Source: Triticum aestivum
Lineage: Eukaryota > Streptophyta > Magnoliopsida > Poales > Poaceae
Length of the DNA stretch: 64,000 nucleotides
Direction of reading: 5' to 3'
NCBI RefSeq assembly: GCF_018294505.1
Contig: NC_057807.1
Coordinates: 142,528,461-142,592,460, forward strand
In this document: in pieces, positions 11,571 through 23,620 of the stretch
Numbering within the stretch: the stretch's first letter is position 1
Layout: every line of letters starts with the position of its first letter
The notes under the pieces: generated by a model
What the model was told of the DNA's origin: nothing
Database searches by the model: none
What the model saw: only the letters and a program-made list of their open reading frames with translations
Position numbers and translations under genes: made by a program

Positions 11571-12586
11571 ATGCAATTCTTTTGGAGTTCTTCAATGAGG
11601 AGGTCCTCGGAGGCATCATCAAGCAGAAGCTCGGTTCGACAATCTTATGTGGAACCAGGTGCATGCTCGATGCGGGAGGCCGACACCAAGTTGTGCCTAT
11701 GGCCGTGTAACGGGTTCATGGTTGGTGCAGGTATGAAGAAAGAATTTGAGCAATATGTTCACAACACCGAGCTCGCTCCCTTCATCGAAGATAAGTGCAT
11801 CCAACATCTCAACCTCACGGAGACATATAGTAAGAAATTCAAATTTTATCCTCGTGAGTCTAGAGTTTCATTTAGTCTTTATAATAATGCTTTCACCATG
11901 CCTCTAGAAACCTTCTGTGTTGCATGTAAAATTCCATATTGGGGTTCACTGGACGAGCCACCAAGATCTGAATATGAGTCATTTTTGACTAGTTTCTGTT
12001 GCAGTGAGGATAGAGGAGTGACACAAGGTAGAATAAAAACATTCATTTTCCATCAATCCACTATTTTGCACTCTTTAATTGCAAATGCATCATGGGAAAG
12101 CAAGATTGCAGTACACTGTGTGCCCCTGACTTGAACCTCATACACACTGCTCTGACAGGATATAAACGTTATAATCTTGGAGCAACTGTTGCATGCAGGT
12201 TGCAACGCAATGCTGATAGTGGCCACTTATATGGTGAGATTTATGCCTCCCGTTTTGCTAAGGAGCTCGGTGTGTCACCTTTGCCTGATGATCCCATTAT
12301 ACCTACCCGGTACTTAGACTTTGAGGCCATGAAATGCCATAAGTTCTTAAAACCCACGCCCACTAACTAAAGTTACAACATGATATTCAATAAGCATCCC
12401 ATTGTGAATGTTACTTTACCTGTGCCTGCTCTCTTTGATTATAACGACAAAATAAGATATTACGTTCTTGAGAGCGAGGCCCGTGAGTACAATGCGGTGG
12501 TCGAGGCTGCTCGACGGGCTGAGGAGGCTGCACCAAGGGCCTCCGTGAGCTATCACTCTGACTACTATCCAGGCAGCGGCTGCTGA
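11571..12586 (+). pseudogene. Extra 3' ORF of the 6520 element, retrotransposon-associated, function unknown
   Basis: From ATG 11571 the frame is open to 12134. Its text (CSMREADTKLCLWPCNGFMV, EFEQYVHNTELAPFIEDKC, CKIPYWGSLDEPPRSEYESF, RGVTQGRIKTF) then continues in another frame from about 12085 to 12586, with one TAA at 12368-12370. The full product would be roughly 340 residues and ends in an alanine/glutamate-rich helix (EAARRAEEAAPRA). I recognise it as the kind of plant retrotransposon protein often labelled putative plant transposon protein or Athila ORF1-like, but no function is known to me. An earlier ATG at 11517 is in frame, but the serine-rich start after 11571 looks more natural. 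Confidence 0.6.
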
Positions 12587-13088
12587 TTACCAAGCTAGGC
12601 CAAAAGCCTAAGCATGGGGGAGTATGTATTTCCACTAACATTATATTCATGTTCACACATTTTTTTCCAGTTGTCGGTGTCCATACTTTTTTCATTGTAT
12701 TATCCATGCTATATTTATTTTTCTCACTTCCTTCTTGTGTGTTTGAAAAACTGTGAGAAAATCCAAAAATATTTCTTGCCTTTTTCTGTTTTTCTTTCTA
12801 GTTGATTTAGTTATAGTATTAAAAGAAAACCAAAAAAGATTTCTTGATTCTCCTTTTGCTTGTTGGGAGATTTCCCGTGTAAATAGTTTTTCTTGTTTTA
12901 GTTTTTCCTTCTTTAATTTGCGTTCTTCAAGAAAAAACTAAAAACTCTGAAAATATTTCAGTGTGTTTCTCTGAAATTCTTTTCTTTTTATTGAGTCGTA
13001 CTAATGAGAAGACCATGATGAAAATGTTGAGTGGCTCTCATATGCATTACTATTAATCTAACAAAGATCCCATATTGCCATGTCTTCT
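12587..13088. other. Non-coding internal tail of the 6520 element
   Basis: An AT-rich stretch with a polypurine-like word (aagcatgggggagta) at about 12610-12625 and no coding sequence. It is cut at 13089 by the CACTA terminus. Confidence 0.5.
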
Positions 13089-13300
13089 CACTACAAAAAA
13101 AGACACATCTGTGACATTTTGGGCTGACCGAATTTTTTCTGTCATGCTTATGACACTTCTATGACGATAATTGTGACAAAACCCGGTATCATCATAGATG
13201 TGGTGGGCTCCTACTTCTATGACAAAAAATCATGACAGAAAATGGGTTTTTCGTCCTAGGTGGGCTGGAGATGCAGCTACATGACATTCTTTGGGCCACC
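13089..13300 (+). repeat. CACTA terminal and subterminal region
   Basis: CACTA terminus followed by several direct and inverted copies of short words such as tctatgac, gtgaca and atgacag. Such subterminal repeats are the usual transposase-binding regions of CACTA elements (established knowledge). The possible 3-bp target duplication at the left is TCT (13086-13088), but its partner is not seen. Confidence 0.8.
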
Positions 13301-13629
13301 CATGATGGAAAAAACCATGGTAGAAGCAAGGGCGAGGAAAATATCGGGGAGTTCCTAGTTACTGTGGGTGGTCAGGGCCGAGCGATACACGGAGGGATTG
13401 CACGTTTCTCTTGTACATGTACGCGTGTGGGTGCGAGGTGTTGGGATCTAACTGAACCCGAGCTAGGCGTTCGCCAACTAAACCAAAGCGATTGCACTGG
13501 CTACGTTTTACTGAAACCGAGCGATCGATCGGTCCCTGGCTGTTAACTGAACCCGATCGAGCGATTCCTTCGCTACTGCTGCTAACTAAAGCCGATCGAA
13601 CCTGCTGCCTCTTGATCAACAGTGAGTGT

Positions 13630-14390
13630 CGTTGGGGGTTGGATGAACAGTTCCCGGTGGGGGTTCGATGAACAGGACCACGTGGTAGTAGAGGTCATTG
13701 CCGCTGGATGAACAGGGCCCCAATCGAGCCGGTTGGGGGTGGATGAACATGACCCTGTGGAGGGCTGGTTGAACAATAGCCGGTTGAGGGATGAATGGAC
13801 AGTAGCCCGTGGAGGGCTGGTTGAACAGTAGCTGGTGGAGGCTGGATGAACAGGAGCCCGTGGATGAACAGTAGCTGGTGGAGGCAGGAGGGAGATACAA
13901 TGGATGAACAGTCGCAGGTGGAAGCTAGAGGAGGTCGATGATGGATGAACAGTAGCCCCTGGAGGCTGGAGCGAGGTAGTACACGGTGGATGAACAGTAG
14001 CCTGTGGAGTCCCGTTTTGCGGTACGCTACACCCCTCCCGATGAACAGGACCCCGTTTCGACCGTAGGAGGTCCAAGAGAGTTTCGTTTCCTCCGTTTAC
14101 GGTTCGCCACACCCCTCCCAATCAACAGGACCCCGTTTCGACCGTAGGAGGTTGAAGAGAAATCCATTTCCTCCGTTTTGCGGTACACCAGACCCCTCCC
14201 GGTGAACAAGATCCCATTTCGATCATAGACCTACGGTCGAACAGAAGGCCATTTCCTCCATTCTGCAGTATGCCAGGCCTCATTTCGGCTGTTCTGTCCA
14301 AGCAGGTTGGCTTCCGATGAATAGGACATGAACACGATGCAGTTTCTCTGTTCCAACATAGTCGCTTGGCTACCGATGAATAGGACACTG
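13630..14390 (+). repeat. Interspersed gatgaacag repeats and about 83-bp tandem repeats in the CACTA
   Basis: At least fifteen variants of ggatgaacagtagc / gatgaacaggacc occur at irregular 20-45 base spacing. At 14009-14290 about three copies of an 83-bp unit follow, each with cccctccc, a gatgaacagg-like word, accccgtttcgaccgtagga and tttcctccgtt. The frames over this region (both strands) look like proteins only because of the repeat. No coding function is proposed. Confidence 0.75.
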
Positions 14391-14767
14391 TCGCTGCTCT
14401 CTGCTGCCTCTCCATGTACATGAGCCCTAACCATATGTATGCGCGAGTAGGTGTTCGAGACCCCGCCCGTATGTACGTATGTGGCCGTATTTACTTTCTT
14501 GCACCCTGGCTGTAGTACGTGTACATGATATTGATGGGACCGCGTGACATGCTATGTCTACGCCTCTACTACGACATGTGCCCTTCCTTACTCAGCCATG
14601 GTTCATCGTTGCAGCCTGCAGACAGACCGATCGACTAGTATGTATTTACACATTCTTGACCAAATAAACAACCCTACGTAATCGGGTGGGTCCCAGCTGT
14701 AACGGAGGTATGGAGGCACTTCCTTGCGTGCGAAGATATAGCTGGTGGGTCCCAGCTGTCAGGGGAA

Positions 14768-16277
14768 TGATACGTCTCCAATGTATCTATAATTTATGAA
14801 GTATTCATGCCATGTTTACTATTGTTTTATATGATTTTGGTATGATTTGATTAGAACTAACCCGGACTGACGCTGTTTTTAGCAGAACTACCATGGTGTT
14901 GTTTTTGTGCAGAAATAAAAGTTCTCGGATGTGCTGAAAATCAACGGAGAATTTTTCTGGAAAATATAAAAAATATTGGAACAAAAATCTACCGGAGGGG
15001 TGTCCCATGGGCCCCACGAGGGTGGGGACGCCCCCACCCCCATGGGCATGCCCCTGTGCCTCGTGGACTACCCGTGGGGTCCCCTGACTTGTTCTTGACG
15101 CCAACCTCTCCTATAAATACCAAAACCTCCAGAAATTAACCTAGATCAGAAGTTCTGGTGCTGCAAGCCTCTGTAGCCACGAGAAATAAATCTAGGCCCT
15201 CTCTGGGACCCTGCCGGAGGGGCCATTATCACCGGAGGCCATGGAGGAGGATCCCGGAGGGGCCATCATCGCCATGAAGGCCAAGGACCAGAGGGAGAAC
15301 CTCTCCCCATGCAGGGGGGAGGCCATGGAGGAGGAAGCACAAGGGTGAGGACCTCTCCTCCTCTCTCTCGGTGGCGCCATAGTGCCATCGGGAGGGGAAT
15401 CATCGCCATGGTGATCGTCTTCATCAACATCACCATCCTCAACTCTTTTACACGGTCCACTCTCCCGCACCCCGCTGTAATCCCTACTTGAACATGGTGC
15501 TTTATGCCACATATTATGATCCAATGATGTGTTGCCATCCTATGATGTTTTGAGTAGATATCTTTTGTCTTTGGGTTGATTGATGATCTAGATTGGTATG
15601 AGTTGTATGTTTTATTTTGGTGTTGTCCTATTGTGCCCTCCGTGTCGCGCAAGCGTGAGGGATTCCCGCTATAGGGTGTTGCAATACGTTCATGATTCCC
15701 TTATAGTGGGTTGCTTGAGTGACAGAAGCATAAACCTGAGTAAGGGGGTTGTGGCGTATGGGATAAAGGGGACTTGATTCTTTAATGCTATGGTTGGGTT
15801 TTACCTTAATGATCTTTAGTAGTTGCGGATGCTTGCTAGAGTTCCAGTCATAAGTGCTTATGACCAAGAAAAGAAAGTATGTTAGCTTATGCCTCCCCCT
15901 CATATGGAATTGCAATGACGACTACCGGTCTTGTTAACAATTGCCTAGGATAATTCCGCACACCGATCCATCATTATTCCACGCTCGCTATTTATAATAT
16001 TTAGTAATATATTCTAACTTTATGATAAGAACACCTACTTTTATATTTTAGCTCTCTGATATCATGCAAAGTTATCCTCTTCATGCCCACAATGTAGTTT
16101 TATTTCTCGTATCTAGTTGGAAGCAAACGTTCGGTGTACGTAGGGTCGTATCAGTGGCAGATAGGACTTGAGAGAATATTGATCTTACCTTTAGCTCCTT
16201 GTGGGTTCGACACTCCATACTTATCACTTCCACCTTTGGAAATTGCTACGATGATTCCCTGCACTTGGGGATTATCA
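14768..16277 (+). mobile_element. Solo LTR, 1.5 kb, in the CACTA
   Basis: It begins TGATACGTCTCCAATGTATC and ends CTTGGGGATTATCA. There is no primer site or second LTR, so it is a solo LTR, left by recombination between two LTRs. Flanks are GGGAA on the left and GGGGA on the right, which could be one 5-bp target repeat with a mutation. A TATA box (tataaata) lies at 15112-15119. The same LTR type, in the other orientation, is at 43386-44902. The CACTA repeat text resumes directly on both sides. Confidence 0.85.
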
Positions 16278-17660
16278 GGGGAGAATCAAACTTTTTGCCT
16301 GTAATATGGACACACTTCCTTGCGTGCGAAGATGTAGCTGGTGGGTCCCAGTAGACAGGGGGAAAAGTTTTTTCACGAAATACGGTGGCCCTTCCAGTGG
16401 GTCCCTGCTTTCATGTGGAGGAATCATTATTTTGCGCGTAATAAGGAGGCACTTCCGTGCTGAGGCCGTGGACCCAACTATCAGCCTCTCCACGTACAAT
16501 ACTCTTCCGATGGAAGTCGTTCCTTGACTACATTGACCATGTCGCACCGAGAGCACCAAGGCAATGGACGGCGTGAGGCCTAGGAAGGGGATGACGCATA
16601 GCCGGGGAAGACGTGACAATGGATGCCCACAAGGAGAGGAGTATGAGGGTTGACTGTTTCAGCTGCTGTGTGAGGCTGTCGTCGCCACAGAATAACAAAG
16701 GTTGTGGGTGAGTAGAGGGATGGCTTGGCCAGATGTTGGAGTAGGGTGAGGCAGTCAGGCCTGTGCGGCAGTAGAGCCGGCCACAGGAAGCAGGAGCAGG
16801 TGGCACGACCGGCGCTGGTTTGGGCGGCTGGAGCAAGAAGACCAGAGGTTGAAGAAGCACTACGGTCATTGGATGGACATCGTACGATCACTGGAGCTAG
16901 AATCGTTCATATTGACTAAGTTGACAAAGCTCTCCGTCCGCGTGAACTTAGTAGGCCCACAAGTCAGCCTCCCACTATGGTGGATCCCAGTTAGCAGGGG
17001 GAGTATTCATTTTTTTGTGCGTAATAAGGAGGCACTTCCTTGCATGCGAAGATATAGCTGGTGGGTCCGAGCTGTCAGCGGGGGGGGGGGCGTGTTTTTT
17101 TGCAAAATACAGAGGCCCTTCTAGTGGATCCCAGCCATCAGGTGGAGGAATCATTATTTTGCATGTAATAAGGAGGCATTTCCTTGCGTGCGGCTGTGGC
17201 CCAACTGTCAGCCTCTCCACGTATAGTCCACTTCCGATGCATGTCATTCGTTGACCACGTTGACCACACCACGCCAAGGGCACCAGGGCGATGGACGATG
17301 GCGAGGCCTAGGAAGGGAATGACACGGAGCTAGGGAAGACTTGAAAGTTGTTTCCCATGCGGAGGGGAGTACGAGGGTTTACTGGTTCGCCTCTTGCCGT
17401 CAGAGAATAACAATAGGTGTGGGTGAGTAGAGGGATGGCTAGGCCAGCGATGGGAGTACGATGGGGCGATGAGGCCTGCGCGGCAGCATAGCTGGCCGCG
17501 GGAGGAGGGAGCAGGCAGTCCCGCTGATGCTTGTTTGAGCGGCTGGAGCAGGAAGATCAGAGATTGAAGAAGCACGACGGTTGCTGGATGGACATCCAAC
17601 AGTCACTGCTCTCGTGTGTTGACTAAGTTGACACAACGTTGCGTGTGCGTCAACCTATAG
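16278..17660 (+). repeat. Two copies of a roughly 700-bp CACTA repeat
   Basis: The block starting at about 16300 (ggcacttcc..tgcgtgcgaaga, gctggtgggtccca, cctctccacgta, gaggcctaggaagg, gggtgagtagagggatggc, ttgggcggctggagca, gttgactaagttgaca) recurs from about 17029 in the same order with substitutions and small gaps. A third, partial copy is at 18440-18818 continued at 24245-24450. A G-run (17080-17090) lies in the second copy. ORFs here differ between copies by frameshift and are not taken as genes. Confidence 0.8.
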
Positions 17661-18439
17661 TAGGCGCACAAGTCAGCCTCAAATGTGTGGAAAATAGCAT
17701 ACATCCCATCTGCCATTATTTCTAATAATTTACAACCCATTTGCTAATTCCTAAGGTTTTTTTGGAGCCCATATTCTTTTTGTTAGCATTACAACCCATA
17801 TTGTGGCCAGGGTTAAAAATTATACGAAATTTTGCATACTTCGGTGCGGTCAATTTTTTTTAATCCCGAATTTTTCAGTCACATTCAAACTAATTTGAAA
17901 AATAAATTTATATAAATATAAAATCCAAATAATTGTCCACGCATAAAAATCAATGGAATTTAAAATCTTGAAATGAAAAAAAATTGAAACTAATTCCCGG
18001 TTGATGTGTTTTAGAAATGTACAACCCATTTCTCATTATTGATAGCCCATTTTCTAGGCAAGCCGGATGAAACTCTCCTTGTCTTGAAAGATTTGCAGCC
18101 TAGTAGGGATGATAAAGCAAGTAGGCCTCAGTTGGGTATTTCTATAAAAAAGTATAACTGGCTAGCCATTTTCAGCAAGAAAAAAAACAACTTGGCTCAT
18201 GATGTGGTAAACATAAATAAAACCCTAGCTAGACGGGCCACAGCCCCCGCACAGCCCCATTGTTACCCTAATCCATCTCTAAAACTAGTATAAATAACAA
18301 CTGCTTGTTCCTCAAAAAAAGTAAATAACAACTGCGCGACCTTCTGGGTCCCTGGGGTTAGCCGCTCGTTGTGTAATTCTCTCGTTCATTGACTACGTTG
18401 ACAATCGCGTGGGCCCTAGATGTCCAACCATTAGGAGGA
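17661..18439. other. AT-rich CACTA interior, no gene
   Basis: Low-complexity, AT-rich sequence with repeated words such as acaacccat and agcccat. A frame of 84 codons at 18039-18293 lacks any recognisable motif and is not accepted as a gene. Confidence 0.5.
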
Positions 18440-18818
18440 ACCATTTTTTGGGCATGTAATAATGAGGCACTTGCTTGCATACTACCATGACCCTGGTGGG
18501 TCCCTACTGCCATCCTCTCCACGTATAGTCATCTCCTTGTTCCCCTTGGTTGTTGACGACGTTGACAATGCAAGAGGGTGGTGCACCGCGCATGACAAGT
18601 GAACCAAGGCAGAGGACGGTGGCGAGGCCTCGGACGGAATGAACAGGAGCCATGGAAGATGCGCCAGTCCAGTCGCAGGCAGAGGGGAGTACGAGGGTTG
18701 ACTAGTTCAGGTGCGGGTGCGTGTTGGGGCTGACATTGCCGGAGAATAATAGGACATGTGGGGAGAATGGAGGGAGGGACTGGCCAATGTTGGAGGGTAT
18801 AGTAGGGTGGTGGAGGCG
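18440..18818 (+). repeat. Third copy of the 700-bp CACTA repeat, left part
   Basis: It matches the two copies at 16278-17660 in word order (cctctccacgta, gaggcct, agggttgact, agaataa) and ends at the target repeat AGGCG (814-818 of this kilobase, 18814-18818). The copy continues at 24245 after the inserted element. Confidence 0.75.
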
Positions 18819-20340
18819 TGATTACCTACATGTATAGGGGATCTATCGTAGTCCTTTCGATAAGTAAGAGTGTCGAGCCCAGCGAGGAGCAGAAGGAAAT
18901 GATAAGCGGTTTTCAGTAAGGTTTTCTCTGCAAGCACTGAAATAGTAGGTGATAGATAGTTTTGTGATAAGATAATTAGTAACGAGCAAAAAGTAAATAA
19001 AGTAAATAAAGTGCAGCAAGGTGGCCCAATCCTTTATGTAGCAAAGGATAAGCCTGGACAAATTCTAATAATGAAGAAGGAGCTCCCGAGGACACATTGG
19101 GAATTATCGTCAAGCTAGTTTTCATCACGTTCATAAGATTCACGTTCGGTACTTTGATAATTTGATATGTGGGTGGACCAGTAGTTGGGTACTGCCCTAA
19201 CTTGGACAAGCATCCCACTTATGATTAACCCCTATTGCAAGCGTCCGCAACTACAAAAGAAGGTATTAAGGTAAACCTAACCACAACATTAAGCATATGG
19301 ATCCATATCAACCCCTAACGAAGCAACGCATAAACTAGGGTTTAAGCTTCTGTCACTCTAGCAACCCATCATCTACTTGTAACTTCCCAATGCCTTCCTC
19401 TAGGCCCAAATAATGGTGAAGTGTCATGTAGTCGATGTTCGCATAACACCACTAGAGGAAAAGATAACATACATCTCATCAAAATATTGAACGAATACCA
19501 AATTCACATGACTACTAATAGCAAGACTTTACCCATGTCCTCAGGAACAAACGTAACTACTCACAAAGCATATTCATGTTCATAATCAGAGGAGTAATAA
19601 TATGCATAAAGGATCTGAACAAATGATCTTCCACCAAGTGAACCAAATAGCATCAACTACAAGGAGTAATCAACACTACTAGCAACCCACAGGTACCAAT
19701 CTGTGGTTTTGATACAAGATTGGATACAAGAGATGAACTAGGGTTTTGAGAGGAGATGGTGCTGGTGAAGATGTTGATGGAGATTGACCCCCTCTCGATG
19801 AGAGGATCGTTGGTGATGACGTTGGTGATGATTTCCCCCTCCCGGAGGGAAGTGTCCCCGGCAGAACAGCTCCGCCAGAGCCCTAGATTGATTCCGCCAA
19901 GGTTCCGCCTCGTGGCGGCGGAGTTTCGTCCCGTAAGCTTGCCCACGATTTTTTCAGGACAAAACCCTTCATATAGCAGAAGATGGACACCGGAAGCCCA
20001 CCAGGGGGCCCAAGAGATAGGGGGCCGCGCCCTACAGGGGGGGCGCCCCCTGTCTCCTGGATAGGGTGTGGGCCCCCTGGCCTATTTATTTTGCTCATAA
20101 ATTCTTATTAAATCCAAAAAGTTGTTTCGTGGAGTTTCAGGATTTTTGGAGTTGTGCAGAATATGTTTCCAACGTTTGCTCCTTTTCCAGCTAGAATTCC
20201 AGCTGTCGGCATCCCCCCTCTTCATGGTAAACCTTGTAAAATAAGAGAGAATAGCCATAAGTATTGAGATATAATGCGTAATAACATCCCATAATGCAAT
20301 AAATATTGATATAAAAGCATGATGCAAAATGGACGTATCA
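18819..20340 (-). repeat. 3' LTR, 1522 bp
   Basis: On the minus strand it starts TGATACGTCCATTTTGCATC at 20340 and ends at 18819. It carries the GC-rich inverted repeat at 19995-20062 and a TATA-like word (ctatatgaa on minus) near 19968-19976. The solo LTR at 40263-41784 has exactly the same length and clear similarity throughout. Frames inside it recur in all copies and are LTR sequence, not genes. Confidence 0.9.
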
Positions 20341-21883
20341 ACTCCCCCAAGCTTAGACCTCGCTTGTCCTCAAGCGGAAGCCGAAATCGAAAAATATGTC
20401 CACATGTTTAGAGATAGAGGTGTCGATAAAAATAAAATACAGACATAAGGGCATCATGATCATTCTAATAACAGCAACATATATAGATTTTGTCATATGA
20501 TTTCCTAAGCTCAAGTAATAAGCAATTCACAATGTCAAGTATGGTTCAAAAACTTCATTGGGAACTAACAAACTATAATCTCAGTCATTGAAGCAATTGC
20601 AATTTATCGTAACATCAGAAAGAGTCAATAATAGGGCTTTTCAACAAACTCACATACTCAACTATCTCGTAGTCTCCTATAATTGTTAACACTCATGCAA
20701 TACTTGTGGTTATAGAGTTTCAGCCGGACACTGAGAAAGATAGGGGCTTATTGTGTTGCCTCCCAACGTATTCACCTTTAGGTGATGTCAACAATAATAG
20801 CCTATGCCAACTTACATCCAATTGGATATATATATCATGATCTTTCAAACACGAGGAGCTTGCCAAAGGATAAAAATAAAAAGGGAAAGGTGAGCATCAC
20901 CTTGACTCAAGCATAAAGTAAAAACATAAAGTAAAAGATAGGCCCTTCGCAAAGGGAAGCAGAGGTTGTCATGCGCGTTTATGGTTGATGCATAAATTCT
21001 TAGTGCAAAAGAATGTCACTTTATATTGCCCCTTGTATGTGGACCTTTATTATGCAGTCTGTCGCTTTTATTACTTCCACAACAAGTTCGTACAAAGCTT
21101 ATTTTCTCTGCACTAATAAGTCATACATATTTAGAGAGCAATTTTTATTGCTTGCACCGATGACAACTTACTTGAAGGATCTTACTCAATCCATAGGTAG
21201 GTATGGTGGACTCTCGTGGCAAAACCGGGTTTAAGGATATTGGAAGCACAAGTAGTATCTCTACTTGGTGCAAGGAATTTTGGCTAGCATGAGGGGGAAA
21301 GGCAAGCTCAACATGTTTGGAAGGTCAATGACAATATACTTTGATTGACATGTCGGAAAAGATAAACCATTACGTTGTCTTCCTTGTCCAACGTCAACTC
21401 TTTTAGCATGTCATACTTAATGAGTGCTCCCAATTATAGAAGATGTCCAAGATAATATATTTATATGTGAACCCCTCTTTCCTTATCACTTCCTATTAAT
21501 TGCAACGATGACCAAGGCTACGTTCATCAACTCTCAACAATTTTTATGCCTCATACTTTCTATGTGTGAAGTTATCACTATCCATAAGATCACTATGAAC
21601 TCTTTTGTTCTTTCTACTTTCTCAAGATCATAGCAACATAGCAAAGCCCTTGACTCAACACTAAACCTTATTATAGATAGCACACGGACTGGATTACAAA
21701 AAGAGATCACAAAGCAAAACTCAAAACTACTTGATATCAAAAACTTCACACTACTAGATCAAGATACTACTAAAAGGATTGAACTAAATAAAGCGGTTAA
21801 GATATGAGTGTGATGGTGATACGATACCGGGGCACCTCCCGCAAGCTTGGCAGTTTCCAAGGGGAGTGCCCATACCCATGTGA
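20341..21883 (-). other. Non-coding 3' interior, shared with the element at 56300-63558
   Basis: No coding sequence is seen. The block from about 20450 to 21640 matches 58110-59140 almost line by line (for example gataggggctta, gttgcctcccaacgtattca, ggcccttcgca, ttactcaatccataggtagg). Both lie between the last ORF and the 3' LTR of minus-strand elements. The word gttgcctcccaac is an inverted repeat. Confidence 0.7.
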
Positions 21884-22255
21884 TTATTTCTTCGGAGGTG
21901 ATGGAGGTGGTGATGATGACGGTGGATAATCGCACATCGAGCGTAAAAGCTCCTCCAACTTGCGGAAAATGCCCTTGAGCCCAGCAATATGATCCTTCAA
22001 CAAAATATTCTCCTGTGTGAGATACTTGTTTTGTATGCGGGCTAACTCAATCATCTTGAAAGCTTCAATCTCTGTTGGAGTGAAAAGGTTAGGTAAAGGT
22101 TGAGGGATGTCTTCTTCTTTCACCACCGGAGCTCGAACCTCCATGGCCTTCTTGATCCCTTCGTCCTTGTTGATCTCTTCTGGTTCCTCTCTTTTCAACT
22201 CTATCTTCAATAGCCAAGCATCCTTGTCTTCGTTGTTGGAGGAGGGAGAAGTCAT
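21884..22255 (-). CDS. Small coiled-coil ORF between integrase and 3' LTR
   Basis: A 123-codon frame with start ATG at 22255 and stop at 21884. The middle (about residues 60-110: FTPTEIEAFKMIELARIQNK, TQENILLKDHIAGLKGIFRK) has heptad-like leucine/isoleucine spacing that predicts a coiled coil. The N-terminal third is rich in glutamate and lysine and the end is proline/serine-rich (SSSPPPSPPKK). It lies in the position of the extra 3' ORF of other Gypsy elements, in element-sense orientation. A TATA-like run (tatatata at 22338-22345) lies about 80 bases upstream of the ATG. Function unknown; it could be the conserved remnant of a longer protein. Confidence 0.55.
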   Translation of the reverse strand: MTSPSSNNEDKDAWLLKIELKREEPEEINKDEGIKKAMEVRAPVVKEEDIPQPLPNLFTPTEIEAFKMIELARIQNKYLTQENILLKDHIAGLKGIFRKLEELLRSMCDYPPSSSPPPSPPKK

Positions 22256-22337
22256 GGTGCTCTAAATCTACAACGGAAACAGCTCGAAACGAAAACAAAG
22301 GATATTTGCATGATACGGTGGTCAAAACCTTTGGGAG

Positions 22338-22475
22338 TATATATAATGAATTTTTACCGACCAAAATACGTAACATACAAGAAAACGGAGTCCGGGAGGC
22401 ATACGAAGTGCCCACGAGACAGGGGGCGCACCCTACAGGGGGGCGCAGTCTCCTCTCTCGTGGGAGCCTCTTGTC
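22338..22475 (-). promoter_or_regulatory. Possible internal promoter: GC-rich hairpin module and TATA run
   Basis: Read on the minus strand, a GC-rich inverted repeat at 22412-22475 resembling that of the LTR is followed by a TATATATA run at 22345-22338, then by the ATG of the small ORF at 22255. The same order (hairpin, TATA, transcript start) is seen in the LTRs. The promoter role is inference. Confidence 0.5.
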
Positions 22476-22579
22476 CCTTTTGGACTACTTCTTTCTTCCT
22501 AAAATTCTTAATAATCTAAAACTGATAAAAATTGCCATTAGAGTTGTTTTGGAGTCGGTTTACTTACCGTACCACGTAC

Positions 22580-23620
22580 CTATGCCTTTTCGGAGTCTGG
22601 AACGTTCTGGAAAGTGTCTCTTATGTATTCCTCAAGGGTTATGGTTTCAATAATATTAGTTTCAACATTGATAGGATTACGTGCAATATAATGTTTAATT
22701 CTTTGACCGTTTACCACCCTCGGAGTTGTGCCTTCGAAGTTGTTGATTTTTATAGCACCAGAACGATAGACCTCCTCGATAACGTAGGGACCTTCCCATT
22801 TTGAGAGAAGTTTTCCTGCAAAAAATCTTAAACGAGAGTTGAATAATAACACATAATCCCCTACGTTAAACTCATGCTTTTGTATCCTCTTATCATGCCA
22901 GCGTTTGACTTTTTCTTTGAAAAGCTTGGCATTCTCATATGCTTGGGTTCTCCATTCATCAAGTGAGCTAATATCAAACAACCTCTTTGTACTGGCAAGT
23001 TTGAAATCATAATTGATCTCTTTAATAACCCAATAAGCCTTATGTTCAAGTTCAAGAGGTAAATGACATGCTTTTCCATAGACCATCTTATAAGGAGACA
23101 TACCCATAGGATTTTTGTATGCAGTTCTATAGGCCCATAATGCATCATCAAATTTTTTGGACCAATTCTTCCTAGATCTATTCACAGTCTTTTGCAAAAT
23201 TAATTTGATCTCTCTATTGCTCAACTCTACTTGACCACTAGACTGCGGGTGATAAGGAGATGTGATTCTATGATTGACATCATACTTACAAGCATCTTAC
23301 GGAAAGCACCATGAATAAAGTGTGAACCACCATCAGTCATAAGATATCTAGGGACTCCAAACCTCGGAAAAATAACTTCTTTAAGCATTTTAATAGAAGT
23401 GTTATGATCAACACTACTAGTTGGAATAGCTTCTACCCACTTAGTAACGTAATCAACAGCAACTAAAATATGGGTATAACCATTGGAGGCAGGAAAAGGT
23501 CACATATAATCAAAGCCCCAAACATCAAATGATTAAATAACAAGAGAATAATTCATAGGCATTTCTTGACGTCTACTAATGTTACCTATTCTTTGACATT
23601 CATCACAAGATAAGACAAAA
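22580..23620 (-). pseudogene. Integrase of the minus-strand Gypsy element, N-terminal part deleted
   Basis: The open frame 22580-23224 gives the core end and C-terminal domain: [60 protein letters not shown] and [19 protein letters not shown]. Upstream (23225-23620), other frames supply the core: VAVDYVTKWVEAIPTSS, FPRFGVPRYLMTDGGSHF (two catalytic aspartates) and [16 protein letters not shown] text interrupted by a frameshift near 23280-23290. The stretch starts abruptly at about 23620 (DECQRIGNISRRQEMPMNYS) against LTR sequence, so the zinc-finger part is lost. It is the best-kept integrase in the window. Confidence 0.9.

Larger units (their letters stand above)
6520..13088 (+). mobile_element. 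Gypsy element with gag, protease and extra 3' ORF; RT and integrase lost
   Basis: The element starts with an LTR at 6520 and continues with a primer-binding site, gag, a protease fragment, a GC-rich LTR-like block and a further ORF (11571-12586). No RT, RNase H or integrase is readable, so a large internal deletion or a non-autonomous design is likely. The 3' LTR is not seen: at 13089 a CACTA element begins. Both the gag and the last ORF are broken by single stops and frameshifts. Confidence 0.75.

Noticed and set aside
13232..13546. 104-codon plus frame in the CACTA subterminal region
   Set aside because: It is made of subterminal repeats; the overlapping minus frames are equally open and no motif is seen.
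15192..15652. 110- and 128-codon frames in the solo LTR, also in reverse at 44107-44486
   Set aside because: Both are LTR sequence; frame and length differ between the two copies and no retroelement or host domain is present.
20082..20327. 81-codon minus frame with hydrophobic start, similar at 24126-24474 and 41580-41810
   Set aside because: It is the beginning of the same LTR type in three copies, with varying frames and ends. Repetition reflects LTR homology, not a gene.
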